A stretch of 64,000 nucleotides of DNA from RPQJ01 sp963732415 (GTDB lineage Bacteria > Pseudomonadota > Gammaproteobacteria > Steroidobacterales > Steroidobacteraceae), in assembly GCA_963732415.1 (NCBI GenBank), contig CAVSZK010000012.1:186001-250000 (forward strand), read 5' to 3'. Below, one piece after another: positions 16,377-25,371 of the stretch. Within the stretch, counting starts at the first letter, position 1; every line of letters begins with the position of its first letter. The notes under the pieces were generated by a model that was not told the DNA's origin, searched no databases, and worked only from the letters and a program-made list of their open reading frames with translations. Position numbers and translations under genes: made by a program.

Positions 16377-18806
16377 TCAAGGTCGCCAGACCAGCGCCAG
16401 GTCCTCTACCGTGATGTCGGACTTTCGGGGCCGGACGGGCACTGTCTCGATCCGGATGGCATTGGGGTCGAATTCGCCCTCGAGGCTGGTGACCTCGGCC
16501 TCGAGCTCGGCGTTCAGCGCGTCGGCCTGCTGCTGGATCGCACGAATCTCCGCCTCGGCATGTGTGACATCGGCTCGCTGGCGGCTGGCACGGCCGATGC
16601 CGCGTGCCGCGCTCGACGCCTTGCTGTAGGTACTGCCACGCCGGCCGCCAAACAGTGCGCCGAGCAGGCTGCCGCCGATGGACACGGCGGTAGCGACGGT
16701 CTCGCTCGAGGCCTGCGATTTTTCCCGCTCGAGCCGCTGGCCGGCGCGCTCTTCGCGAGTCTCCAGCGCGGCGAGCTTGGTGGCGTACTTGGCGCGGAGC
16801 TTGTCCACCGCGTCATCGCGCTTCTCGCGCAGCGCCAGTGCCACGCGGGCGCGGAACTCGCCCTCGGTGCCGCCCGGCGCCGCGCTCATCTTGAGCGATG
16901 GGCAACTCATCAGGCTCAGCGAGGAATTGCGATAGACGTGCTCCTCGAGCCCTTTGGCCCAGGCGCGATGCTCCTTCGAGGACAGCGCCGACGCCGGGAC
17001 CTCTTTGTATGACGCCCCGTCCCGTGGCTCGTCGTCGAAGTCCGGACCCGATTCGCCCAGCACCTCTGCGGCGTCCCAGTCCGGGCCTTCCTGGACTAGC
17101 GGCGCGAGGTAATACCACGACTCCCAGGCATCCATTCCGGCCTTTGCATCCACGAAATGCGCCCGCGCCCGTGCGCCGATGAAGGGCCGGTAGGTCACCG
17201 GATCCTGGCCCTGCCCGGCGCGCATGAATTTCTCCACGACACCCGGCGGGACGATCGGCCGGGCCGATGCGGTGCTGGCTGACGGCGAGACTGCCCGGTC
17301 GCTCACGACCGCACCGCCCGCGGCAGGCGCAGCTTCAGCCGCGACGATTCCGGCCGCCTTCGTGCCGGCTGGCCGGCTGGCCGCTGCGGCCTCGTCGGCC
17401 CGCTGGCCCTCAAGTTTCGAAATCTCGGCCAGCGTCAGCGGCCCACGAAGGTAAGAGAGCGCCCAGCGCGTCCGGAACAGCACCGGAGCGTCATCGTGCA
17501 CGTTCCGCATCAGGAAGGTGCGTTGCGTCAGGTTCGACATCAGCGTCTCGAGGCCGGCACGGTCCATGCCGCCCGCGGCCTCGGTGCCCAGCAGCCCCTC
17601 GATCACGCGGTTCTTGTCGCGCTCGGTCTGCAGGCGGCCGATCAGCCAGGTGCCGGCGTTGCCGAGTCCCTTGTAGTCGAGGTCCACCGGGTTCTGCGTG
17701 GACAGCACCACACCGAGACCGAACGCGCGCGCCTGCTTCATCAGCGTGAGCAGCGGCAACTTCGAGGGAGGCATGGCGGAAGGCGGAAAGTAGCCGAACA
17801 CCTCGTCCATGTAGAAGACCGCGCGCAGGCTGGTGGTGCCGGACTGCCGGCGCATCCAGGCGACCAGCTCGTTTGCCACCAGCGTGACCACGAACATGCG
17901 TTCGGCGTCGTTCAGGTGCGCGATCGAGATGATCGAGATTCGCGGCTTGCCCGCGTCGGTGTAGAGCAGCTTCTGGATGTCGAGCGCGTCGCCGGCGAGC
18001 CAGGCATCGAAGCCGGGCGACGCGAGCAGGCCATTCACGCGCAGCGCGAGGTCCATGCGCTCCTTCGCGGGATAGAAGCTCTCGATGTCGAATACCCCGA
18101 CCTTTTCGAACGGAGGCTTCTGCACTGCCTGGATCACCGCCGCCAGGTCGGGGCTCCTGCCCTTGCGCCAGGCGGTGTCGAGGATGGCCGAGAGCAGCAG
18201 GTACTCGCGGCTCCTGATCGGGTCGGCGTCGATGCCGAGCAAGCCGAGCAGTCCTGCGGCCGCCGCGCCGATGCGCTCCTTCAGCGCCGTCGAATCGTCG
18301 AGCGTCGCGGCATCCGGTGCGGCGAACGAGCGCAGCACCGACAGCGGCCGGCCCGACTGCGATCCGGGCGTGTAGATCGCCACTTCGGCCGCATCGCGCA
18401 GGCGCTGGATCCGCGCACCGTCCTCGTTCCAGTCGGCGAGGCCTTTCTTCCAGGTCGTTGCGGTGGCTGCGGCGAACTCCTCCACGGACTGGCCCTTGCG
18501 TGCCGCCTCGCCCGCGTCCACCCATGGCTGGAAATCCGCGGGCCGCAGTTCCGGAAACGTCAGCATCAGGTTGGCGATGTCGCCCTTGGGATCGATCGCG
18601 ATCGCCGGCACGCCGTCGAGCGCGGCCTCCTCCAGCAGCGACAGGCAGAGGCCCGTCTTGCCGCTGCCGGTCATGCCGATGCAGACCGCGTGGGTCGTGA
18701 GGTCGCGGGAGTCGTAGAGCAGGTCCGCGCCGGGCTGCTGCGACTGCGGGTCGATCTCACGGCCGAGGTAAAAGGCGCCGAGTTTCTCGTAGCTGGGAAG
18801 TGGCAT
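16377..18806 (-). CDS. HerA-like ATPase (DUF87/FtsK-HerA class)
   Basis: An 809-residue P-loop ATPase. Walker A GMTGSGKT is at 44-51 and Walker B is FYMDEVFGYF; an arginine/Gln motif VVLSTQNPVDLDYK is visible, all as in HerA-FtsK family translocases. The C-terminal ~250 residues contain a long charged coiled-coil stretch (ALETREERAGQRLEREKSQ). The N-terminus at ATG 18806 (MPLPSYEKLGAFYLGR) fits the family; a longer in-frame start at 18911 exists. Unlike archaeal herA, it has no nurA or nuclease neighbour, so it is probably not the DNA-resection HerA; its role is unknown. Confidence 0.8.
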   Translation of the reverse strand: MPLPSYEKLGAFYLGREIDPQSQQPGADLLYDSRDLTTHAVCIGMTGSGKTGLCLSLLEEAALDGVPAIAIDPKGDIANLMLTFPELRPADFQPWVDAGEAARKGQSVEEFAAATATTWKKGLADWNEDGARIQRLRDAAEVAIYTPGSQSGRPLSVLRSFAAPDAATLDDSTALKERIGAAAAGLLGLLGIDADPIRSREYLLLSAILDTAWRKGRSPDLAAVIQAVQKPPFEKVGVFDIESFYPAKERMDLALRVNGLLASPGFDAWLAGDALDIQKLLYTDAGKPRISIISIAHLNDAERMFVVTLVANELVAWMRRQSGTTSLRAVFYMDEVFGYFPPSAMPPSKLPLLTLMKQARAFGLGVVLSTQNPVDLDYKGLGNAGTWLIGRLQTERDKNRVIEGLLGTEAAGGMDRAGLETLMSNLTQRTFLMRNVHDDAPVLFRTRWALSYLRGPLTLAEISKLEGQRADEAAAASRPAGTKAAGIVAAEAAPAAGGAVVSDRAVSPSASTASARPIVPPGVVEKFMRAGQGQDPVTYRPFIGARARAHFVDAKAGMDAWESWYYLAPLVQEGPDWDAAEVLGESGPDFDDEPRDGASYKEVPASALSSKEHRAWAKGLEEHVYRNSSLSLMSCPSLKMSAAPGGTEGEFRARVALALREKRDDAVDKLRAKYATKLAALETREERAGQRLEREKSQASSETVATAVSIGGSLLGALFGGRRGSTYSKASSAARGIGRASRQRADVTHAEAEIRAIQQQADALNAELEAEVTSLEGEFDPNAIRIETVPVRPRKSDITVEDLALVWRP

Positions 18807-18957
18807 TTGGGGCTGGTCGCGTGGAATTGGTGGGATCTGATGCTGCGTGCCGTCGACAGTGTAAGGAAGATAGTGGCTGATGGTCTCGTCGTGAATCACC
18901 GCCCAGGACAATCGCCGACCTGCGCTCGATTGTTACCCTTTTGTAACCGCGCGGCGA

Positions 18958-18986
18958 CTGACGGCGTAACCACGCCCGACTAGGAT
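18958..18986 (+). promoter_or_regulatory. Probable promoter of the cysATW operon
   Basis: CTGACG (18958-18963) and TAGGAT (18981-18986) are spaced by 17 bp, 32 bp before the cysA ATG. Each box matches the sigma-70 consensus at 4 of 6 positions. A short inverted word GTTAC/GTAAC brackets CCTTTT near 18931-18946, just upstream of the -35, where an activator such as CysB (encoded at 35.5 kb) would be expected; binding is inference. Confidence 0.4.
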
Positions 18987-19017
18987 ATCTGCCAACCAAT
19001 ATAGCGCCGGTTCCCGC

Positions 19018-20757
19018 ATGTCCATCGCCCTTGACCAGGTGACCAAACGGTACCAATCGGTGCCGGTCGTGAACGACGTTTCGCTGAAGGTCGAGCGCGG
19101 CGAGTTCCTGGTGCTGCTCGGCCCCAGCGGTAGCGGCAAAAGCACGTTGCTGCGTGCGATCGCCGGGCTGACCGAGATCGACCATGGTCGGGTCTCGCTG
19201 CACGGCAGCGACGTGACCCGGGTATCGGCTCGCGACCGCCAGGTCGGCTTCGTCTTCCAGCACTACGCGCTTTTCGGCCACATGTCGGTGGGCGACAACA
19301 TCGAGTTCGCGCTGCGCGTGCGCAAGGTCAAGGCCGCGGAGCGGCGCGCGCGACGCAAGGAACTGCTGCGCCTGGTCGCGCTCGAGGGTATGGATGACCG
19401 CCTGCCGGCGCAGCTCTCGGGTGGACAACAGCAGCGCATCGCGGTCGCGCGGGCGCTCGCGCACCAGCCGCAGGTGCTGCTGATGGACGAGCCCTTCGGG
19501 GCGCTGGATGCCAAGATCCGCGAGGAACTTCGCCGCACGATCCGCCAGATCCAGCGTGAGCTGGGAATGACTACCATCCTGGTCACCCATGACCAGGAGG
19601 AGGCGTTTGCGCTCGCCGACCGCATCGGCGTGATGCATCAGGGCCGACTGCTGGAGTGCGGCCGCCCCGACGATCTCTACATGCGCCCACAGACGCGCTT
19701 CGTGTCGACGTTCCTCGGGGCGGCCAACCTGCTGCTCGGCTACCGGACGGAGGGCGGTGTTCGATTCCGCCCGGAGGTTTCTGCGGGCCAGGCCGTGCCG
19801 CGCGAGGTCGTTGCCGTGCTGCGCCCGGAGGAAGTCGAGCTCGGTGCCGAAGAGAGTCACGTGCGTTCCAACTTCGTCGGATTCGGCGAGGTGGAGGAAG
19901 TGCTTTTCGCCGGCGCGGTCGAGCACCTGCGGGTCCGCATGGCGGGCGACGGGCCGGTCGCGGCGGCTCCCGCCGGCGCCGAACAGTCAGGTGGCGGATC
20001 TCTTCTGGAGGTCTCGCGCACGCTGCCGGAGCACCGCGGCTTTCCGGTGGCCGTGGGCCGGCAGGTGGCCGTCGGTGCACGACGCGTTCACGTATTGCCC
20101 ACGCCGATCTCGAGTTTCACTCTAGTCGCCGACTCCGAGGACGGCGCGCGCGCGCTGTTCGACTCGCCGTTGCTGTCCGCATTGCGCGCCCGCATGAACA
20201 CGCGCGTCGCGACGCGTGTTGGCCATGGCGGCCGGGCGATTCCAGGCATGCCAGTGATTTCGACCGGCGACGGCAGCACGGAAGCGGCGAAGTGGCTGGT
20301 ACGCCACGGTTCGATGCAGTTGCTGTGCGCGGCGCCGACGGCGCCGGTGCCGCAGCACGTCGTCATCCACACGCTGGACCCGGGCGCCCGCCGCGCGACC
20401 GTGCCGGTCGCGGCCAGCCTTCTGCGCCACGTGGCGGCGGAGGCCGTGTACCTAGGCATCCATCCGGCAATCTCGTCGGAGAAGGAGCGCGCCGGGTACA
20501 TGCGCGACCTGCTCGACGCGCGCGCGGCGGCACTGGCGTCGCACGGCCTGGACATGCGCACCGAGCTGCGCTTCGGCCAGGTCGGCGAGGAACTCAGGAA
20601 GGAACTCGACGGACATGCGAACTCGATGCTGGTGCTCGGGGCCTCCGACCCCCGCAGCATCGACTGGACCTGGCTAGGCGGGCTGCTCGAGGCGGAGCCG
20701 GCGCGTCCAGTGCTCATCGTGAACGCCGCACCCGCCGACGGCGCGCAGGACAACTGA
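19018..20757 (+). CDS. cysA: Sulfate ABC transporter ATPase CysA with UspA-like C-terminal extension
   Basis: A 579-residue protein, about 200 residues longer than typical CysA. Residues 1-240 are the ABC ATPase (Walker A GPSGSGKS 35-42, signature LSGGQ 133-137, Walker B LLMDEP 154-159), and 240-370 a TOBE-type regulatory region. The extra part (about 390-570) ends in a fold resembling universal stress proteins: VPVAASLLRHVAAEAVYLG, a helix of the form RAAALASHGLDM, and LVLGASD plus VLIVNA strands. It energises sulfate/thiosulfate uptake with CysT and CysW. The ATG at 19018 is clear and the cysT gene follows after 4 bp. Confidence 0.9.
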   Translation: MSIALDQVTKRYQSVPVVNDVSLKVERGEFLVLLGPSGSGKSTLLRAIAGLTEIDHGRVSLHGSDVTRVSARDRQVGFVFQHYALFGHMSVGDNIEFALRVRKVKAAERRARRKELLRLVALEGMDDRLPAQLSGGQQQRIAVARALAHQPQVLLMDEPFGALDAKIREELRRTIRQIQRELGMTTILVTHDQEEAFALADRIGVMHQGRLLECGRPDDLYMRPQTRFVSTFLGAANLLLGYRTEGGVRFRPEVSAGQAVPREVVAVLRPEEVELGAEESHVRSNFVGFGEVEEVLFAGAVEHLRVRMAGDGPVAAAPAGAEQSGGGSLLEVSRTLPEHRGFPVAVGRQVAVGARRVHVLPTPISSFTLVADSEDGARALFDSPLLSALRARMNTRVATRVGHGGRAIPGMPVISTGDGSTEAAKWLVRHGSMQLLCAAPTAPVPQHVVIHTLDPGARRATVPVAASLLRHVAAEAVYLGIHPAISSEKERAGYMRDLLDARAAALASHGLDMRTELRFGQVGEELRKELDGHANSMLVLGASDPRSIDWTWLGGLLEAEPARPVLIVNAAPADGAQDN

Positions 20758-20761
20758 GCCC

Positions 20762-21607
20762 GTGGCCGCCAGCTGGTTCCGAAAATCGAGCATCCTGCCG
20801 GGCTTCGGCCTGACGCTCGGGTTCACGACATTCTTCCTGAGCTGCATCGTGCTGCTGCCGCTTGCGGCGCTGACTTTCAATGCCGCGTCACTCACCTGGC
20901 CGGAATTCGTGAAGGTCCTGCTCGACCCGCGCGCCGTCGCGTCGTATCGGCTGAGCTTTGGCGCCGCGCTTCTCGCGGCCGGCGTCAACGCGGTGTTCGG
21001 ATTCATCGTCGCCTGGTCGCTGGTGCGGTACGACTTCCCGGGACGTCGTGTAATCGACGCGCTGATCGACCTGCCCTTCGCGCTGCCAACCGCAGTCTCG
21101 GGCATTGCACTGGCAGCCGTGTTCTCGCCGAATGGCTGGCTGGGACTGAAGCTCGCAGCCCTCGGCGTGCAGGTGGCCTACACCTGGGTCGGCGTGGTCG
21201 TGGCTCTCACGCTCATTGGACTGCCGTTCGTGGTCCGCTCCGTCCAGCCTGCGCTGGTAGAGGTCCAGCGCGACCTCGAGGAGGCTGCCGAGACGCTGGG
21301 TGCGGGCCCGCTGCACATCTTCAGGCGCATCATCCTGCCGGCGGTTTTCCCAGCGCTCCTGACCGGCTTCACGCTGGCGCTGGCACGCGGCATCGGCGAG
21401 TACGGCTCGGTGGTGTTCATCTCGGGAAACCTGCCGTTCAAGACGGAGATCACGCCGCTCCTGATCGTCATCAAGCTGGAGCAATTCGACTACGGCGGTG
21501 CGGCGGCGCTCGGATTCATCATGCTCGTGATGTCCTTCGTGATGCTGTTCGCGATCAATCTCGTGCAGGCCTGGGGCCGTCGCGCCCACGCGCGCCGGGA
21601 CAACTGA
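20762..21607 (+). CDS. cysT: Sulfate ABC transporter permease CysT
   Basis: A 281-residue inner-membrane permease with about six hydrophobic segments. The binding-protein-dependent transport EAA loop (EAAETLGAGPLHIFRRIILP) is present, and VVFISGNLPFKTEI near the C-terminus is characteristic of CysT/CysU. It forms the translocation channel with CysW. It starts with GTG at 20762, 4 bp after cysA; cysW begins 1 bp after its stop. Confidence 0.93.
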   Translation: MAASWFRKSSILPGFGLTLGFTTFFLSCIVLLPLAALTFNAASLTWPEFVKVLLDPRAVASYRLSFGAALLAAGVNAVFGFIVAWSLVRYDFPGRRVIDALIDLPFALPTAVSGIALAAVFSPNGWLGLKLAALGVQVAYTWVGVVVALTLIGLPFVVRSVQPALVEVQRDLEEAAETLGAGPLHIFRRIILPAVFPALLTGFTLALARGIGEYGSVVFISGNLPFKTEITPLLIVIKLEQFDYGGAAALGFIMLVMSFVMLFAINLVQAWGRRAHARRDN

Positions 21608-21608
21608 C

Positions 21609-22463
21609 GTGGCCGGGATTGCACCCAGGATCGAGCAACGGCACAACCGGTCGCCTGGCGCTCGCCTCGCGAGGGTGCTGCTGATCTTCGTCTCGATGGC
21701 GTTCGTGGCGCTGCTCCTGATGGCGCCGCTGGCGGCGGTTCTGGCGCAGGCGCTGGCGAAGGGGCTGGAGGTGTACGCGGCGAGTTTCACCGACTCTGAC
21801 ACGCTCGCCTCGATCCGGCTGACGCTGCTCACCGCCGCGATCGTCGTGCCGGTGAACACGATATTCGGCATCTGCGCGGCCTGGGCCATCGCGAAGTTCG
21901 AGTTCCGCGGCAAGAGCCTGCTCATCACGCTCATCGACCTGCCGTTCGCGGTGTCGCCGGTCATCGCCGGCTTGATGCTCGTGATGCTGTTCGGGGCCCA
22001 TGGCTGGTTCGGGCAGTGGCTGCAGGGTCACGACCTCTCGATCATCTTCGCCGTGCCTGGCATCGTGCTCGCGACGGTATTCGTCACTTTCCCGTATGTC
22101 GCCCGCGAGCTCATTCCCCTCATGCAACAGCAAGGCAGTGACGAGGAGGAGGCGGCGATCACGCTGGGCGCCGGCGCCTGGATGACTTTTCTGAGGGTCA
22201 CGCTGCCGAAGATCCGCTGGGGGCTGCTCTACGGCGTCATCCTCTGCAATGCGCGCGCGATGGGCGAGTTCGGTGCGGTGTCGGTGGTGTCCGGGCACAT
22301 TCGCGGCATGACGACGACCATGCCGCTGCAGGTCGAGATCCTCTACAACGAGTACAATTTCGTGGCCGCATTCGCGGTCGCGTCTATGCTGGCAGTACTT
22401 GCAATCGTCACGCTGGTGATCAAGACCCTCGTCGAGTGGCGTGCGGACCGCCGGACGGGCTAA
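21609..22463 (+). CDS. cysW: Sulfate ABC transporter permease CysW
   Basis: A 284-residue permease paired with CysT. It has the EAA loop (EEAAITLGAGAWMTFLRVTLP) and the CysW-typical segment MGEFGAVSVVSGHIRGMTTTMPLQVE. The N-terminus carries a longer cytoplasmic lead than CysT. It begins at GTG 21609, and its last 23 bp overlap the histidine kinase gene start if GTG 22441 is used, implying tight coupling with the two-component genes. Confidence 0.93.
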   Translation: MAGIAPRIEQRHNRSPGARLARVLLIFVSMAFVALLLMAPLAAVLAQALAKGLEVYAASFTDSDTLASIRLTLLTAAIVVPVNTIFGICAAWAIAKFEFRGKSLLITLIDLPFAVSPVIAGLMLVMLFGAHGWFGQWLQGHDLSIIFAVPGIVLATVFVTFPYVARELIPLMQQQGSDEEEAAITLGAGAWMTFLRVTLPKIRWGLLYGVILCNARAMGEFGAVSVVSGHIRGMTTTMPLQVEILYNEYNFVAAFAVASMLAVLAIVTLVIKTLVEWRADRRTG

Positions 22464-24606
22464 GCGGAGTCACGAGTTGCTGCAGGATCGATTGTTGCTG
22501 AAGGATCGGTTCGATAGCGTGCGCCGGCTCGCCTCCGGGCCCAATTCGCTGCAGGGCTCGCTCGCGCTCACCGTCGCGGGGCTGCTGCTCGTCGCGATCC
22601 TGGTGCTGGCTTTCAGTGCAGTCGGGCTGCTCCGCAAGCAGGCCGAACAACAGGCGCTGGTGCGAACCCAGCTCGCGGGCGTCGCCGCGCGCGAGGAGTT
22701 GCGGCGCGTCGAGGAGGATGCCCAGACCTCGGCGCGATTGCTCGCGGAGCGACCCACGCTGGTGCGGCTGGTCCGCGCCGGCAACCAGAAGCAGCTCGAG
22801 CTCTTCCTTCGGCGCTTCTGCGGCACCGCTGGCCTGAACGCCTGCGCCGTGACCGCCGGCCCCTCCGTGTTGCTTGCATCGACGCAGCCGGAGCTCGACT
22901 GGGCCGCGCTTCTCAATGCCGTATCGGAGCAGGGCGATCATTTCATGTTCGCGCCAGCCGAGGTGGCGCGCGGGCTCATCGGCGCGACGGCCCAGGTTCC
23001 GAATCTCGTCGAGACGCGCGTGGTCGTACTGCGCTTCCTCGACGACCGGTTGGCAGCGATGCTGACCGAAGCCGCAGGGACCGAGGTCCGGTTCGTGCGC
23101 CTGTCGAAATGGCTGGATGGCGTGGACCCGGCGCTCAAGTCCGTGCACTCGACGGCGCTCACGACCGGAACGACGGCCGCCGAGCGCATTCCCGCGGCGG
23201 GCGTGTTCGCGTCGAGCACGCCGGTCGTCGCGTCCACAGGTGAGGGTATCGCGCTGATTGAGGTGCGTGTGCCGATTGCTGGGGTGACCGCGACGGTCGA
23301 CGGCTTCGTTAAACGCCTTGCCTGGACCGCGCTCGTTCTCTGCATGGTGGCAGTGCTCGCGGCCTGGCTGCTGGCGCGTCGCATCGTCCGGCCCCTGGAG
23401 CTCCTCGCGTCGGCCGCGCAGCGGCTCGGGCACGGCGACTTCTCCACGTCGATCCCCGAGTCCGGTGGGCCAGAGACGGCCGCGCTCGGGCGCACCCTCG
23501 AAGGCATGCGCCGCAACCTCGTCGAGACGAATGCCACGCTTCGACAGCGTGAGGCCGAGGCGCAGGCGATGCTGCGCGGCGTCGTCGAGGGCGTGTTCGC
23601 GGTGGACGCCAACCGCGTCGTGCGGTACCTGAACCCGCAAGCCGAGCGCATGGCGGGTGTCACCGCGTCCGAGGCGCTCGGCCGCTTTTGCGGCGACGTG
23701 CTGAAGCCCTGCGTCGGCAAGGACGGCCGGCGACCCTGCGAGACCGCCTGCCCGATCCTGGACGCGCGCGAACGCGAGCAGGCGCAGGCGACGGAATTCA
23801 TGGACGGGCCGGACGGGTCGAAGCGCACCGTGATCATCACCAGCGCGCCGATGGTCGATGGTCTGCAGGTGCAGGTGATGCGTGACGAAACTGCGCTCGA
23901 GTCGGCGCGCCGCGCGCGTGATTCCATCCTGGCCAACATCTCGCACGAGTTCCGCACGCCGCTCGCGTCGCAGCTCGCGTCGCTGGAACTCCTCGAGGAC
24001 AACCTCCAGGAGATGCCGCGCGAGCAGCTCCGCGAACTGGTGACGACCCTGCAGCGCGGCACGCTGCGCCTGACGCGGCTGATCGACAACCTGCTCGAGA
24101 GCGTGCGCATCGAGTCCGGCCAGCTCGGCATCCGCTCGCAGCCGGTCGCGCTCGAGGACGTCGTGCACGAGGCGGGCGAGCTGGTCGAGGGCCTGCTCTC
24201 GCAGCGCGGCCAGTCGCTTGAGGTAATGCTGCCCCATGACCTGCCGGAGGTCGTCGGGGACGCGCCCCGTCTGACGCAGGTGTTCGTCAACCTGCTCGCG
24301 AACGCCAACAAGTTCGGCCCGGACGGCGGCACGATCCGCATCGGCGGCGAACTCGCCGGCCTTGAGGTCCGCATCTGGGTGGAGGACGAGGGTCCCGGCG
24401 TGACTGATCCGGAGCAGGGCTCGATATTCGAGCGCTTCCATCGCGCCGCGGACAGCGAGCCCGAGCCGCGTGGCCTCGGCCTCGGGCTGTGGATCGTCAA
24501 GTCCATCGTCGAGCGTCACGGCGGTCGCGTCGCGGCCGAGCGCACTCCTGAGGGTCGCACGCGGCTCATCGTCGCGCTGCCTGCGGCAGGAGGACATGGC
24601 CAGTGA
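22441..24606 (+). CDS. Sensor histidine kinase, HAMP-PAS, cysteine-rich PAS insert
   Basis: A 721-residue membrane kinase. A transmembrane helix at about 41-63 and another at about 291-312 enclose a ~225-residue periplasmic sensor; HAMP, a PAS domain (about 375-480), HisKA with His502 in NISHEFRTPL, and an HATPase_c with DEGPGV and GLGLGLWIV follow. The PAS carries four cysteines, C417-x6-C424-x8-C433-x3-C437, which could bind a metal or sense redox. Start GTG 22441 overlaps cysW; a later TTG near 22477 is an alternative. With the response regulator (4-bp overlap) it forms a two-component system in the sulfate transport operon, so it may sense sulfur or redox status; that is inference. Confidence 0.85.
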   Translation: MRTAGRAKRSHELLQDRLLLKDRFDSVRRLASGPNSLQGSLALTVAGLLLVAILVLAFSAVGLLRKQAEQQALVRTQLAGVAAREELRRVEEDAQTSARLLAERPTLVRLVRAGNQKQLELFLRRFCGTAGLNACAVTAGPSVLLASTQPELDWAALLNAVSEQGDHFMFAPAEVARGLIGATAQVPNLVETRVVVLRFLDDRLAAMLTEAAGTEVRFVRLSKWLDGVDPALKSVHSTALTTGTTAAERIPAAGVFASSTPVVASTGEGIALIEVRVPIAGVTATVDGFVKRLAWTALVLCMVAVLAAWLLARRIVRPLELLASAAQRLGHGDFSTSIPESGGPETAALGRTLEGMRRNLVETNATLRQREAEAQAMLRGVVEGVFAVDANRVVRYLNPQAERMAGVTASEALGRFCGDVLKPCVGKDGRRPCETACPILDAREREQAQATEFMDGPDGSKRTVIITSAPMVDGLQVQVMRDETALESARRARDSILANISHEFRTPLASQLASLELLEDNLQEMPREQLRELVTTLQRGTLRLTRLIDNLLESVRIESGQLGIRSQPVALEDVVHEAGELVEGLLSQRGQSLEVMLPHDLPEVVGDAPRLTQVFVNLLANANKFGPDGGTIRIGGELAGLEVRIWVEDEGPGVTDPEQGSIFERFHRAADSEPEPRGLGLGLWIVKSIVERHGGRVAAERTPEGRTRLIVALPAAGGHGQ

Positions 24607-25277
24607 AGATCCTGATCGTCGATGACGATGCCGACTTGCTTGCGCTCGTCGGCTTTGCGCTGACTCAGGCCGGCTATATGGTCGTCAAGGCGCCGGACGC
24701 GCGCACTGCGTTGCAGCGATTCGCAGTCGAATCGCCGGACCTCGCGATCCTCGACATCAACCTGCCCGACGGCAGCGGGTTCGACATCTGCGAGGCGATC
24801 CGCGCGCAGTCGCGCATCCCGGTAATGATGCTCACCGCACGTGGCGAGGAGGAGGACCTCGTGCGGGCACTGGAGCTCGGCGCGGACGACTACCTCACGA
24901 AGCCGTTCAGCCCGCGCACCCTGCTGGCGCGCGTCAAGGCACTGCTCAGGCGTGCGGGGCTCGAGGCCGGTGGCACGGCGACCGCCGGCCCGTTCGCCCT
25001 CGACCTCGAGGCGCACCAGCTGCGCGTCGGCGACGCGACGATCGTGAAGCTCACCAAGCTGGAGACGCGGCTCATGCAGATCCTGATTGCGAACGCGGGC
25101 AACGTCGTCAGCACCGAGCGGCTGCTCACGCACGTCTGGGGTCGCCGCGGCAGCGGCGACCGCCAACTCCTCAAGCAGCTGGTGCATCGCCTGCGGCAGA
25201 AGATCGAGGCGGATCCGACTGCACCGCGATACCTGCAGACGGAGCCAGGTGCCGGCTACCGGCTGCTGGCGGACTGA
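24603..25277 (+). CDS. Response regulator, OmpR/PhoB family
   Basis: A 224-residue regulator: receiver domain with phospho-acceptor Asp51 (LAILDINLPDGSG), acidic pocket DDD at 7-9 and the Lys in LTKPFS near 100, followed by a winged-helix DNA-binding domain (ETRLMQILIANAGNVVSTERLL). It starts with GTG overlapping the kinase stop as GTGA. It is the partner of the kinase; targets are unknown, though the surrounding sulfate genes are the natural candidates. Confidence 0.92.
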   Translation: MKILIVDDDADLLALVGFALTQAGYMVVKAPDARTALQRFAVESPDLAILDINLPDGSGFDICEAIRAQSRIPVMMLTARGEEEDLVRALELGADDYLTKPFSPRTLLARVKALLRRAGLEAGGTATAGPFALDLEAHQLRVGDATIVKLTKLETRLMQILIANAGNVVSTERLLTHVWGRRGSGDRQLLKQLVHRLRQKIEADPTAPRYLQTEPGAGYRLLAD

Positions 25278-25309
25278 GCCCAGGGTCGAGTTCGGCAGGG
25301 CAGGATCAT

Positions 25310-25326
25310 GTCGCCCGGGAGGCGAC
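25310..25326. terminator. Candidate hairpin between convergent operons
   Basis: GTCGCC-CGGGA-GGCGAC forms a 6-bp stem with a 5-base loop in the 94-bp gap between the response regulator and the convergent ABC exporter. There is no U-tract, so it may only be a weak or factor-dependent terminator. Confidence 0.3.
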
Positions 25327-25371
25327 CCCGACCGCAGGGCTGCGCGAGCACTGCGCGCGGCTGGTCGATCC

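Noticed and set aside
17496..18983. 495-codon plus-strand frame over the HerA-like ATPase
   Set aside because: High GC lengthens antisense frames; the minus-strand gene carries Walker motifs and the plus-strand product shows none.
22420..24597. 725-codon minus-strand frame over the histidine kinase
   Set aside because: Fully antisense to a kinase with complete HAMP, PAS, HisKA and HATPase motifs; no domain is recognisable in the antisense product.
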